A stretch of DNA of 64,000 nt. It comes from Labedella gwakjiensis. Lineage in GTDB: Bacteria; Actinomycetota; Actinomycetes; Actinomycetales; Microbacteriaceae. Of the stretch, positions 20,831 to 28,735 are shown one piece after another; the first letter of the stretch is position 1, and each line of letters begins with the position of its first letter. The stretch lies in the NCBI RefSeq assembly GCF_003014675.1, contig NZ_PYAU01000001.1, forward strand, positions 3,658,001-3,722,000, written 5' to 3'. Made by a program: the position numbers and the translations under genes. The notes beneath the pieces are model-generated. The model did no database searches and was not told the DNA's origin. It saw only the letters and a program-made list of their open reading frames with translations.

Positions 20831-20870
20831 TCCTCCGACCGGTGTCGAGTGGTCGACACCGATCGGAGGA
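20831..20870 (-). terminator. Long hairpin after the SRPBCC gene
   Basis: TCCTCCGA-c-CGGTGTCGA / TCGACACCG-a-TCGGAGGA, arms of 18 bases with one mismatch and a 4-base loop, 22 bases past the stop of the minus-strand SRPBCC gene. Only a short TT follows. Confidence 0.65.
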
Positions 20871-20892
20871 CGGCGGAACGGGCGCGAGAAGG

Positions 20893-21348
20893 TCAGGCCT
20901 GGACGTCTCCGCGCCAGCCGCCTTCTTCCACTCCGCGGGACTCGATGAACTCCTTGAAGTTCTTGAGGTCCTTCTTGACGGCGTGGTTGTCGGCGCCGAG
21001 CGTGGATCCGAGCTTCTCAAGCAGCCCTGACGGCTCCCAGTCGATCTGGACGGTGACGCGCGTCTGAGCGTCTCCGAGCTTGTGGAACGTGACGACGCCG
21101 GCGTGGTCGGTGTCACCGCCTGTGCTGTTCCAGGCGACGCGCTCGTCCGCGTGCTGTTCGGTGATGTTCGCCTCGAACTCGCGCTCGAAGCCGCCGACCT
21201 TCACCTTCCAGACCGTCAGCGTGTCGGTGACCTGCTGGATGGACTCGACCTCGTCGAGGAACTTCGGGAACTCCTCGAAGAGGGTCCACTGGTTGTAGGC
21301 GACGGAGACGGGAACGTCGACGTCGATGGTTTCGATGACCTGGGGCAT
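20893..21348 (-). CDS. SRPBCC family protein (polyketide cyclase/ligand-binding type)
   Basis: A 151-residue START-like protein resembling the coenzyme-Q-binding/Streptomyces cyclase-like group. The start VIETIDVDVPVSVAYNQWTLFEEFPKF and the core WKVKVGGFEREFEANITEQ, ERVAWNSTGG and the C-terminal helix FKEFIESRG are typical. Members bind hydrophobic ligands; in actinobacteria these short forms are often stress-induced, but no ligand is known. AAGGAG lies 7 bases before the ATG. A strong hairpin follows, so it is probably a single-gene unit. Confidence 0.85.
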   Translation of the reverse strand: MPQVIETIDVDVPVSVAYNQWTLFEEFPKFLDEVESIQQVTDTLTVWKVKVGGFEREFEANITEQHADERVAWNSTGGDTDHAGVVTFHKLGDAQTRVTVQIDWEPSGLLEKLGSTLGADNHAVKKDLKNFKEFIESRGVEEGGWRGDVQA

Positions 21349-21453
21349 GCTGAACTCCTTAGCGATTTCCGAGTGTGCGTTCGTGACGTTACCCACGCCA
21401 CCTGCGGGGAACCGGATTCGGGCCGGAGCCTCGCTTCTTGAGCGATGAGCGCC

Positions 21454-21459
21454 TATCAT
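21454..21459 (+). promoter_or_regulatory. Putative -10 box of the VOC gene
   Basis: TATCAT ends 8 bases before the ATG at 21468. Confidence 0.4.
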
Positions 21460-21467
21460 CGGCCGTC

Positions 21468-21896
21468 ATGCGCCAGGACGTTCATTTCGTCACCCTCTCC
21501 ACACCCGACCTCGACGCGGCGCGTCGGTTCTATGTGAACGGGCTGGAATGGCACCCCCTGCTCGATGTGCCCGGCGAGATCCTCTTCTTCCAGATCGCGC
21601 CGGGACTCGTCCTCGGACTGTTCGACGCGAAGAGCTTCTCGCAGGATGTCCGGGGCGCCGGCCCTGTCGCCGCGACCGGCGTGACGCTCGCGCACAACGT
21701 CGACAGTCCAGAGGCCGTCGTGGATCTCGTCGACCGCTTCACCGGCGCGGGCGGCAACGTCGTCGTACCGCCGGAGCCCGGTGCGTTCGGGGGCGTCTTC
21801 CACGCGATCGTCCGCGACCCGAACGGCGTCCTGTGGGAGATCGCCCACAACCCGGGCTGGCTCGTCGCCGACGATGGCACGGTGTCGTTCTCCTAG
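21468..21896 (+). CDS. VOC/glyoxalase-fold protein
   Basis: A 142-residue vicinal-oxygen-chelate protein with the usual paired halves: DVHFVTLSTPDLDAARRFYV at the start, and GVFHAIVRDPNGVLWEIAHN at the end, where the E of LWEIA is a typical metal ligand. Members include glyoxalases, dioxygenases and resistance proteins; no function can be fixed. Its stop codon abuts the 100-bp repeat array directly: the first degenerate tRNA-tail copy begins a few bases after the TAG. Confidence 0.85.
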   Translation: MRQDVHFVTLSTPDLDAARRFYVNGLEWHPLLDVPGEILFFQIAPGLVLGLFDAKSFSQDVRGAGPVAATGVTLAHNVDSPEAVVDLVDRFTGAGGNVVVPPEPGAFGGVFHAIVRDPNGVLWEIAHNPGWLVADDGTVSFS

Positions 21897-21959
21897 ACGG
21901 CCCCCTCGGACGTGAAACGCCCCCCACGATCCCGACCGACCGACACACCCAAGACAGCA

Positions 21960-21995
21960 AAAAGCCCCATACCTGGCGAGAGGTACAGGGCTTTT
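21960..21995 (-). terminator. Repeat-borne terminator copy 4 (distal)
   Basis: Same 15-bp stem (AAAAGCCC, two G-U pairs, TACCT), 6-base loop and T run as the tRNA-Lys terminator, 300 bp further downstream. Confidence 0.85.
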
Positions 21996-22059
21996 CGTGC
22001 GCCCCCTCGGACGTGGACCGCATCCCACGATTCCGAGTGGCCAAGCAAAACAGACAGCA

Positions 22060-22095
22060 AAAAGCCCCATACCTGGCGAGAGGTACAGGGCTTTT
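22060..22095 (-). terminator. Repeat-borne terminator copy 3
   Basis: Identical hairpin and T run, 200 bp beyond the tRNA-Lys terminator. Confidence 0.85.
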
Positions 22096-22159
22096 CGTGC
22101 ACCCCCTCGGACGTGAACCGCATCCCACGATTCCGAGTGGCCAAGCAAAACAGACAGCA

Positions 22160-22195
22160 AAAAGCCCCATACCTGGCGAGAGGTACAGGGCTTTT
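22160..22195 (-). terminator. Repeat-borne terminator copy 2
   Basis: Identical hairpin and T run, 100 bp beyond the tRNA-Lys terminator. Confidence 0.85.
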
Positions 22196-22259
22196 CGTGC
22201 ACCCCCTCGGACGTGAACCGCATCCCACGATTCCGAGTGGCCAAGCAAAACAGACAGCA

Positions 22260-22295
22260 AAAAGCCCCATACCTGGCGAGAGGTACAGGGCTTTT
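22260..22295 (-). terminator. tRNA-Lys terminator
   Basis: Starts 2 bases after the tRNA 3' end. Arms AAAAGCCC..TACCT and AGGTA..GGGCTTTT pair without mismatch (two G-U pairs), loop CTCGCC, then T's: a standard intrinsic terminator. Confidence 0.92.
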
Positions 22296-22297
22296 CG

Positions 22298-22370
22298 TGC
22301 ACCCCCTCGGACTTGAACCGAGAACCCACTGATTAAGAGTCAGTTGCTCTGCCGATTGAGCTAGAGGTGC
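22298..22370 (-). tRNA. tRNA-Lys (CTT anticodon)
   Basis: A 73-base cloverleaf: acceptor GCACCTC pairs with GGGGTGC (one G-U), D-arm AGCTCAATCGGCAGAGCA, anticodon arm with loop ACTCTTAAT (anticodon CTT), T-arm CTCGGTTCAAGTCCGAG, discriminator A. CCA is not encoded. Its 3' end seeds the downstream repeat array. Confidence 0.95.
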
Positions 22371-22402
22371 GTGATTCGGATGACCCGAACCGAGGGACAA
22401 CA

Positions 22403-22430
22403 CTAGCATCCGATCCGCGGTCGGCGCCAA
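22403..22430 (-). promoter_or_regulatory. Putative tRNA-Lys promoter
   Basis: On the minus strand TTGGCG, 16 bases, TGCTAG; the -10-like box ends about 33 bases before the tRNA 5' end. Confidence 0.45.
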
Positions 22431-22512
22431 TCGACGGCGTCGCTCTCGGAAGCCGGTCGATGCGAAAGGATCCGAGCCGCGAATTCCCTCTCACCGGCCG
22501 ACACGGACGCCC

Positions 22513-22518
22513 TATCGT
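22513..22518 (+). promoter_or_regulatory. Putative -10 box of hisN
   Basis: TATCGT ends 6 bases before the GTG at 22525. Confidence 0.45.
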
Positions 22519-22524
22519 GGGAGC

Positions 22525-23340
22525 GTGACTTCTGCCCCCGGAAACGCTCCTCTCGACGGTCGTGCCCTGTCGGCCGATCTCGATCTCGCCCTCCGCCTCG
22601 CGGACATCGCCGATTCCATCGCTCTGGAGCGCTTCCGCTCGGCCGATCTGTCGGTCACGTCGAAGCCCGACCGCACTCCCGTGACGGATGCGGACCTCGC
22701 CGTCGAGACGGCCATCCGCGACGTCCTCGCCGCAGAGCGCCCGGAGGACGGGATCCTCGGAGAGGAGTTCGGAACCGGCGGTTCGACGGAGCGGCAGTGG
22801 ATCATCGACCCGATCGATGGCACCGCGAACTTCCTCCGCGGGGTGCCGAACTGGGCGACCCTCATCGCCCTGGCTGTCGACGGACGCCCTGTCGTGGGCG
22901 TGGCGAGCGCTCCGGCGTTCCGCAAGCGCTGGTGGGCGTCGCGCGGTTTCGGCGCGTGGCTGCACGACGGCGACGTCGAGCCGCGGCGTCTTCGCGTCTC
23001 GGGCGTCGAGTCGCTCGCCGACGCGTCGCTGAGCTTCCAGAGCATCCAGCAGTGGGACGAGGCGGGCTACCTGGACCGTCTCGTGGACCTCACGCGCGCG
23101 GTCTGGCGGGACCGCGCCTACGGGGACGCCTGGTCGTACGGCCTCCTCGCGGAGGGACTCGTGGACGTGGTCGCGGAGTTCGATGTGAAGGAATGGGACA
23201 TCGCACCGTTCGCCGTGATCGTCGAGGAGGCCGGCGGACGATTCACGTCCGTCGATGGGACCGATTCGATCTCCGCTCGCAGCTCCGTCGCCACGAACGG
23301 GGCCCTCCACGCGGACGTCATCGCCGCGCTCGGACGCTGA
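22525..23340 (+). CDS. hisN: Inositol-monophosphatase-family phosphatase, probable histidinol-phosphatase
   Basis: A 271-residue Mg-dependent phosphatase. The family motifs are complete: GEEFG, WIIDPIDGTANFLRGVP (metal-binding DPIDGT), and the second motif GDAWSYGLLAEGLVDVV plus WDIAPFAVIVEEAGG. In actinobacteria this subfamily (starting ..LALRLADIADSIALERFRS, with SKPDRTPVTDAD) is the histidinol-phosphate phosphatase of histidine synthesis, hence the name; inositol or other monophosphates remain possible. GTG start behind a TATCGT box. The next gene begins 17 bases after the stop, so co-transcription is likely. Confidence 0.88.
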   Translation: MTSAPGNAPLDGRALSADLDLALRLADIADSIALERFRSADLSVTSKPDRTPVTDADLAVETAIRDVLAAERPEDGILGEEFGTGGSTERQWIIDPIDGTANFLRGVPNWATLIALAVDGRPVVGVASAPAFRKRWWASRGFGAWLHDGDVEPRRLRVSGVESLADASLSFQSIQQWDEAGYLDRLVDLTRAVWRDRAYGDAWSYGLLAEGLVDVVAEFDVKEWDIAPFAVIVEEAGGRFTSVDGTDSISARSSVATNGALHADVIAALGR

Positions 23341-23356
23341 CGGCCGACGGCGCGAC

Positions 23357-26257
23357 GTGACGACCGACGAGGGGCTTCCCCGGCCCGACATCGACCTCGC
23401 CGAAGCCGAACGCCTCGCTCGCGACCTGTTCGCCGTCACGGGAACCGTTCGGGAATTGGGCAGCCAGCAGGACCGCAACATCCTCGTGTCGACCGGAGAC
23501 GGCCGCGTCCTCCTCAAGGTGAGCAATCGTGCCTTCTCCCGCGCGGAGGTCGAGGCCCAGAACGCGGTGATGAGGCACCTCGACGCCGCGGGGATCGATG
23601 TCCCCGTCCCCATCGCCTCGATCGACGGGGACGACATCGCGGTGCGCGAGATCGGTGGGGAGCCCCATCACGTCAGGCTGCTCAGCTTCGTCGAGGGCGA
23701 CCCTCTCATCGACCGCGCCGTCCTCTCCCCCGCCGATGCGGCTGCTCTCGGCGATCTGGCAGGCCGCACCGTCGTCGTGCTCGCCGACGTCGAGCATCCG
23801 GGCCTGGAACGTGACCTCCAGTGGGATCTCCGCCAGGGTGAGGACGTCGTCAGGGCTCTTCTGCACCATGTCCCGGATGACGGGCGGCGTCAGCGGGTCG
23901 CGGCGGCCCTGGAAGCGGTCGGTGAGGCAGTCGGGCCCGTTCGTGACGACCTGCGACTGCAGACCGTCCACGGTGACCTCACGGACGACAATGTCGTGAC
24001 ACGTGCCTCCCGCGGTGTGCACGATCTGGCGGGCATCATCGACTTCGGCGACGCCATGACGAGTTGGCGTGTGGCCGAGCTCGCGGTCGCGTGCACGGCT
24101 GTGCTGCACCGTGAGCCAAACGATCCGTTCACGGCGCTCCCCCTTATCGCGGCGTTCGACCGCCGGGTCCCCCTCGACGACGCGGAGATCACCGCACTCT
24201 GGCCCCTCGTGATCCTGCGCGGAGCCGTCCTCGTCGTGAGCGGACTGCAGCAGGTGGCTATCGACCCGACGAACGACTACGCGTCGGAAGCGCTCGACCG
24301 GGAGTGGAGCATCTTCGCCACGGCGGCGTCCCTGCCCCTCGACGTCGCCGAACGCGCCGTCCGTCTCGCTCTCGGGCGTCCGACGACAGCTTTCGACCCA
24401 TCGACCGATGCGCACGCGTTCCCCGCCGTCCAGACGGCTCCCGTCGACCTCTCCTGGTCGTCCGACATCCTGCGGGACGGCGACTGGCTCACGGAGGATC
24501 CGGAGAGACGCGAAGCCGAGGCGGCGGACGCGGTTCGCCCCGGAACCGGCGTCTCGATCACGCGTTTCGGCGAGGCCCGGCTCACGCGCTCCGCCCTCCA
24601 CAGCCCCGCACCGCCCGCCAACGTTGCTCTCGGCGTCGAACTGTTCCCCGAATCCCCCGTCCTCGTTTCCGCACCCCTCGACGGTGTGATCGAGCGGACG
24701 CCCTCCGGCCGGATCGTCCTCGCGGGCGCCGACGTCGCCCTCGTCATCGACCACCTCGACGATGCGGCGCCCGCCGGCTCGCGACTGCGCGTCGGAGATC
24801 CGCTCGGGTCGGTCGGGAACCGGTCGACGGTGTGGGCGACGCGGCCGGACGTCGCACAGGACGAACACGACCTCGTCACGACACGAGCACGGTTCGACGC
24901 CCTCCGATCACGCTACGCCGATCCCACGCCCTATCTCTTCGGCGGAGCCGTCGCACGTCCGACAGCGGCTCCGTCCACCGATCTCCTCTCACGTCGTTCG
25001 CGCTCCTACTCCCCCATCCAGGGTCATTACTACGCGGAACCTCCGCGGATCGAGCGCGGGTGGCGCGAGCACCTCATCGATGTGGACGGGCGCCACTACC
25101 TCGACATGGTGAACAACGTCACCGTGCTGGGACACGGGCACCCCGCGGTCGCTCGGACCGCCGAACGCCAATGGCGTCTCCTGAACACCAACTCGCGGTT
25201 CCACTACGCATCCGTCGCCGAGCTGAGCGAGCGCCTGCTCGCCACCCTTCCCGACTCGTTCGACACCGTCCTGCTGGTCAACAGCGGCACCGAGGCCGTC
25301 GACCTCGCCCTGCGGCTCGCCCGTGCCTTCTCCGGACGTCCCGATGTGGCGTGTGTCGCCGAGAGCTACCATGGCTGGTCGCTCGCGGCCGATGCCGTCT
25401 CGACGTCGACATCGGACAACCCGCGCGCCGCTGAGACCCGTCCGCCGTGGGTCCACGTGCTCGATGCCCCGAACGCGTATCGCGGCGTGCACCGGGGGGA
25501 CGACGCGGGCACGGCCTACGCCGACGACGCCCGCGAACGATTCGACGCGCTGCGAGCTGCCGGGACGCCGATCGGGACGTTCATCGCCGAACCGCGAAAC
25601 GGGAATGCCGGGGGGATCGCCGTGCCTCCTGGATACCTCGCCGCGGTCACCGAGGCGGTGCGTGCTGGCGGGGGTGTGACGATCTCCGACGAGGTGCAGG
25701 TGGGCTACGGTCGCCAGGGCTCCGTGTTCTGGGGCTTCGAGGACCACGGAGTCGTACCCGACATCGTCACGGTGGCGAAGGCGATGGGGAACGGCCACCC
25801 TCTCGGCGCGGTGATCACGCGCAGCGACATCGTGGCAGCGCTCGCGGACCAGGGCACCGTCTTCTCGTCCTCCGGCGGAAGCACTCTCAGCTCGCGGATC
25901 GGCGTCACGGTGCTCGACGTCCTGCGGGACGAAGACCTCCAGGGCAACGCGCTTCGCACGGGAGGCCGCCTCCGGGATGCGCTCGTCGCGCTCGCGGAGC
26001 GGCATCCGCTCGTCGGCACCGTCCATGGACAGGGCCTCTACCTCGGCGTCGAACTCGTCCGGGATCACGACACCCTCGAACCGGCGACCGAGGAGACCCG
26101 CCTCATCTGCGACCGCATGCTCGACCTCGGCGTCATCGTCCAGCCGACCGGAGACCGCGGGAACGTGCTCAAGGTGAAACCTCCGCTGTGCTTCTCCGAG
26201 GCGAGTGCCGACGTCTTCGTCTCCACCCTCGACCGTGCCCTGACGGAACTGCGCTGA
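23357..26257 (+). CDS. Fused kinase / M23-like / class III aminotransferase (phospho-lyase type)
   Basis: A 966-residue three-part protein. Residues about 1-330 are an APH/choline-kinase-like domain, with Lys54, the catalytic HGD (205-207, in VHGDLTDDN) and DFG (229-231). Residues ~400-515 are a lipoyl-like M23 peptidase fold (VLVSAPLDGVIE...GDPLGSVGN) without the metal ligands, so non-catalytic. Residues ~550-966 are a class III PLP aminotransferase, with Asp778 in SDEVQVGYG and PLP Lys808 in VAKAMGNGHPLGA. The kinase plus this aminotransferase group matches the ethanolamine-phosphate/5-phosphohydroxy-lysine phospho-lyases, so the enzyme may phosphorylate an amino alcohol and then eliminate phosphate. 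GTG start, 17 bases after hisN. Confidence 0.85.
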   Translation: MTTDEGLPRPDIDLAEAERLARDLFAVTGTVRELGSQQDRNILVSTGDGRVLLKVSNRAFSRAEVEAQNAVMRHLDAAGIDVPVPIASIDGDDIAVREIGGEPHHVRLLSFVEGDPLIDRAVLSPADAAALGDLAGRTVVVLADVEHPGLERDLQWDLRQGEDVVRALLHHVPDDGRRQRVAAALEAVGEAVGPVRDDLRLQTVHGDLTDDNVVTRASRGVHDLAGIIDFGDAMTSWRVAELAVACTAVLHREPNDPFTALPLIAAFDRRVPLDDAEITALWPLVILRGAVLVVSGLQQVAIDPTNDYASEALDREWSIFATAASLPLDVAERAVRLALGRPTTAFDPSTDAHAFPAVQTAPVDLSWSSDILRDGDWLTEDPERREAEAADAVRPGTGVSITRFGEARLTRSALHSPAPPANVALGVELFPESPVLVSAPLDGVIERTPSGRIVLAGADVALVIDHLDDAAPAGSRLRVGDPLGSVGNRSTVWATRPDVAQDEHDLVTTRARFDALRSRYADPTPYLFGGAVARPTAAPSTDLLSRRSRSYSPIQGHYYAEPPRIERGWREHLIDVDGRHYLDMVNNVTVLGHGHPAVARTAERQWRLLNTNSRFHYASVAELSERLLATLPDSFDTVLLVNSGTEAVDLALRLARAFSGRPDVACVAESYHGWSLAADAVSTSTSDNPRAAETRPPWVHVLDAPNAYRGVHRGDDAGTAYADDARERFDALRAAGTPIGTFIAEPRNGNAGGIAVPPGYLAAVTEAVRAGGGVTISDEVQVGYGRQGSVFWGFEDHGVVPDIVTVAKAMGNGHPLGAVITRSDIVAALADQGTVFSSSGGSTLSSRIGVTVLDVLRDEDLQGNALRTGGRLRDALVALAERHPLVGTVHGQGLYLGVELVRDHDTLEPATEETRLICDRMLDLGVIVQPTGDRGNVLKVKPPLCFSEASADVFVSTLDRALTELR

Positions 26258-26290
26258 CCTCGACTGCGCTGACCTCGACTGCGCCGACAC
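26249..26290 (+). repeat. 15-bp tandem repeat over a stop codon
   Basis: The unit ACTGCGCTGACCTCG is present twice exactly and once partly. The first copy contains the TGA of the fusion gene; since 15 is a multiple of three, the second copy supplies another in-frame TGA. Confidence 0.8.
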
Positions 26291-26403
26291 GTTGTCGCCC
26301 TCCTGGACGGATGCCGCAAGGCGTCCTCCGCGGCGCGGGCCGCGCGTAGGGTCGATGAGAGCGGACCGACCCCCTCTCGACGGTCCGCGGGAAGAGGGAC
26401 GAG

Positions 26404-28128
26404 ATGACGACGGTGGCCGAGAACATGGTCGCGATCCTCGAGGCGAGCGGCGTGAACCGCGTGTACGGATTGCCGGGCGACTCGCTCAACGGCTTCACGG
26501 ACGCACTCCGGACGAACGGCTCGATCGACTGGGTGCACGTGAGACACGAAGAGGCCGCGGCGCTTGCGGCCGCGGCCGAAGCGCACACGACGGGCGAGCT
26601 CGCCGTGTGCGCCGGCAGCTGCGGGCCGGGTAATCTCCACCTCATCAACGGGCTGTACGACGCCAACCGTTCGCGGGTACCCGTGGTGGCCATCGCCGCC
26701 CACATCCCGAGCTCCGAGATCGGGACGACGTACTTCCAGGAGACGCACCCGCAGGAACTCTTCCGCGAGTGCAGTGTCTACGTCGAATACGCTGCGGTCC
26801 CCGAGCAGCTACCGCGTGTCCTGGCCATCGCGATGCGCGCGGCGGTCGAGAAGCGTGGCGTCGCCGTGGTCGTCGTGCCGGGAGACGTGCTGCTCTCGTC
26901 CGCCACCGATACGAGCGTGCCGGTCATCCACGCGGCCGAGCCGGTGATCGTCCCGTCCCCTCGTGAGCTCGACGACGCGGCCGGTCTGCTCAACGGGAGC
27001 CAGAAGATCACGATTCTCGCCGGCGCGGGGGTGCAGGGGGCGCACGACGAGCTCGTCGCCCTCGCCGATCGGTTGGGCGCCCCGATCGTGCACGCGCTCC
27101 GCGGCAAGGAGTTCGTCGAATACGACAATCCCTACGACGTGGGCATGACCGGACTCCTCGGCTTCGCCTCCGGTTACCGTGCCATGGAATCGTGCGACAC
27201 GCTCCTCATGCTCGGCACCGACTTCCCCTATCCGCAGTTCTTCCCCGAGCACGCGACCGTCATCCAGGTGGACGTGCGCGGCGAGAACCTCGGGCGGCGC
27301 ACGACCGTCGATCTCGGTCTCGTCGGATCCGTCCGCCCGACGATCGAGGCGCTTCTCCCCCTCCTCGATCGCGCCACGAATCGCGCGCATCTCGACGACG
27401 CTGTCGATCACTACCGGAAGACGCGGGCGAAGCTCGACGACCTCGCTGAACCCGGATCGGATCGTGCGCCCGTGCACCCGCAGTTCCTCACCCGCCTCCT
27501 CGACCGCCACGCGTCGGAGGACGCCGTGTTCATCCCCGACGTGGGTTCTCCGGTCATCTGGGCATCGCGCTATCTCACGATGAACGGGCAGCGCCGGCTC
27601 ATCGGTTCGTTCTCGCACGGGACGATGGCGAATGCGCTGCCCCACGCCATCGGCGTCCAGGCGGCCCACCCGGGGCGCCAGGTGATCGCGCTCTCCGGCG
27701 ACGGTGGCCTCGCCATGCTCATGGGAGAGCTCATCACCCTCACGCAGAACCGGTTGCCGGTGAAGGTCGTGGTGTACGACAACTCGTCCCTGGCCTTCGT
27801 CGAGGTCGAGATGAAGGCGGCGGGCTTCGTGAACTTCGGAACGGACCTCGCCAATCCCGACTTCGCCGCCGTCGCGAACGCCCTCGGCATCCGCGGCTTC
27901 CGCGTCGAGAAGAGCTCGGAGCTCGAGAGCGTCGTGGAGGAGTTCCTCGCGCATGACGGCCCGGCCGTCCTGGATGTCGTCACGGCCCGTCAAGAGCTCT
28001 CGATGCCTCCGAGCATCACGGCTGAGCAGGTGAAGGGCTTCACGCTGTACGCCCTCCGGACCGTGATGTCCGGTCGCGGCGACGAACTCATCGACCTCGC
28101 GAAGACGAACCTCCGACAGGTGTTCTGA
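26404..28128 (+). CDS. poxB: Pyruvate dehydrogenase (quinone) / pyruvate oxidase
   Basis: A ThDP- and FAD-dependent enzyme that decarboxylates pyruvate to acetate and passes electrons to membrane quinone. The 574-residue length equals that of PoxB. Catalytic Glu is in VHVRHEEAAALAAAAEA, followed by AGSCGPGNLHLINGLYDA; the ThDP motif is LSGDGGLAMLMGELITLTQN with VVYDNSSLAFVEVEM; the C-terminal region (VKGFTLYALRTVMSGRGDE) would be the membrane-activating tail. It differs from ilvB in this window by lacking a regulatory partner. ATG start preceded by GAAGAGGGACGAG. It is convergent with ssrA. Confidence 0.94.
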   Translation: MTTVAENMVAILEASGVNRVYGLPGDSLNGFTDALRTNGSIDWVHVRHEEAAALAAAAEAHTTGELAVCAGSCGPGNLHLINGLYDANRSRVPVVAIAAHIPSSEIGTTYFQETHPQELFRECSVYVEYAAVPEQLPRVLAIAMRAAVEKRGVAVVVVPGDVLLSSATDTSVPVIHAAEPVIVPSPRELDDAAGLLNGSQKITILAGAGVQGAHDELVALADRLGAPIVHALRGKEFVEYDNPYDVGMTGLLGFASGYRAMESCDTLLMLGTDFPYPQFFPEHATVIQVDVRGENLGRRTTVDLGLVGSVRPTIEALLPLLDRATNRAHLDDAVDHYRKTRAKLDDLAEPGSDRAPVHPQFLTRLLDRHASEDAVFIPDVGSPVIWASRYLTMNGQRRLIGSFSHGTMANALPHAIGVQAAHPGRQVIALSGDGGLAMLMGELITLTQNRLPVKVVVYDNSSLAFVEVEMKAAGFVNFGTDLANPDFAAVANALGIRGFRVEKSSELESVVEEFLAHDGPAVLDVVTARQELSMPPSITAEQVKGFTLYALRTVMSGRGDELIDLAKTNLRQVF

Positions 28129-28148
28129 GCATCGGGCACGAGGAAAAA

Positions 28149-28186
28149 GACGGAGAGGGCCGCCCCGTGGGGCGACCCTCTCCGTC
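28149..28186 (-). terminator. ssrA terminator
   Basis: On the minus strand GACGGAGAGGGtCGCCC / GGGCGgCCCTCTCCGTC followed by TTTTT, 25 bases past the tmRNA 3' end. The hairpin could also stop poxB transcripts from the other side but has no T run there. Confidence 0.88.
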
Positions 28187-28211
28187 TACTCGACGGTGTG
28201 ATGACGACCGA

Positions 28212-28580
28212 TGGTGGAGATGGGGGGAATTGAACCCCCGTCCATCGCTGTAATTCCGAGCCTTCTACGGGCGTATCCTGTGCAGACGTTCTACTCGGCC
28301 CCGACCTTTGCCACAGGCATCTAGGTCGACGGGCCCAGTCCGGGAAAAGTCCCACACACCGTCCGAACGCCGGTGCGCAGCAAGTCCCCTAAATGACGCC
28401 AGGGTCCGGAACGGGAACGCATCCGGTCTGACGGACTCTCAAACTCGCTTAGGCAGCGAGAGCGAAGTCAGTGCGCTTGGAATTGGCACTTGTGTTTTGC
28501 AGAGATCGTTTACGAGATAACCCTGCATCCTCGGCCCGCTTCTCTCGGTTTTGCAGGCGATGTCGAAACCGATCATCCCC
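28212..28580 (-). ncRNA. ssrA: Transfer-messenger RNA
   Basis: A 369-base one-piece tmRNA that rescues stalled ribosomes with SmpB. The tRNA-like ends pair (GGGGATG at the 5' end with CATCTCC before an encoded ACCA), the T-arm GACGGGGGTTCAATTCCCCC is near the 3' end, and a G-C rich pseudoknot region lies between. The reading frame ending DFALAA-stop is at about 28448-28490; with GCC as resume codon the tag would read ANSKRTDFALAA. The resume codon is inferred; the ALAA end, which proteases recognise, is clear. Confidence 0.95.
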
Positions 28581-28735
28581 CTGCTCGATCCATCGGAGTC
28601 GCCTCCGGTAGAACGGGTCGTCATCACACTGTCGAGTTGTCACGACCGGCGAACCGGTCATCGTGCGCGTGAAGCGCAGTCACAGTCTACAACGGCCGCT
28701 CGCCGCAGCTATTCCCCGTTCGCGGATGGATCCGA

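Larger units (their letters stand above)
21897..22297 (-). repeat. Tandem 100-bp array of tRNA-Lys tail plus terminator
   Basis: The 401 bases between the VOC gene and tRNA-Lys are filled by direct repeats with an exact period of 100 bp. Each unit read on the minus strand holds a 24-base copy of the tRNA-Lys 3' end (T-loop to discriminator base), a 15-bp terminator hairpin with a T run, and about 40 bases of spacer. Units 22061-22160 and 22161-22260 are identical; 21961-22060 differs at two positions (22001, 22015); a fifth, decayed tail without terminator lies at about 21897-21920. The tail copies differ from the true gene at the A58 position of the T-loop (A to C). No open frame here looks coding. 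Confidence 0.95.

Noticed and set aside
21945-22320. Regular direct repeats resembling a CRISPR array
   Set aside because: The spacing is an exact 100 bp with the whole unit, spacer included, repeated; there are no variable spacers and no cas genes. The units contain tRNA tail and terminator.
21739-22329. Repetitive open frames across the 100-bp array (both strands)
   Set aside because: They exist because the unit lacks stops in several frames; 100 is not a multiple of three, so the frame shifts in each unit, and there is no ribosome site or codon bias.
22298-22370. Integrated phage or island at tRNA-Lys
   Set aside because: The tail copies look like att duplications, but there is no integrase, no cargo, and all flanking genes are ordinary chromosomal ones.
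23762-24900. Separate aminoglycoside resistance gene
   Set aside because: The APH-like kinase is continuous in frame with the aminotransferase part and fits a phospho-lyase fusion better than drug resistance.
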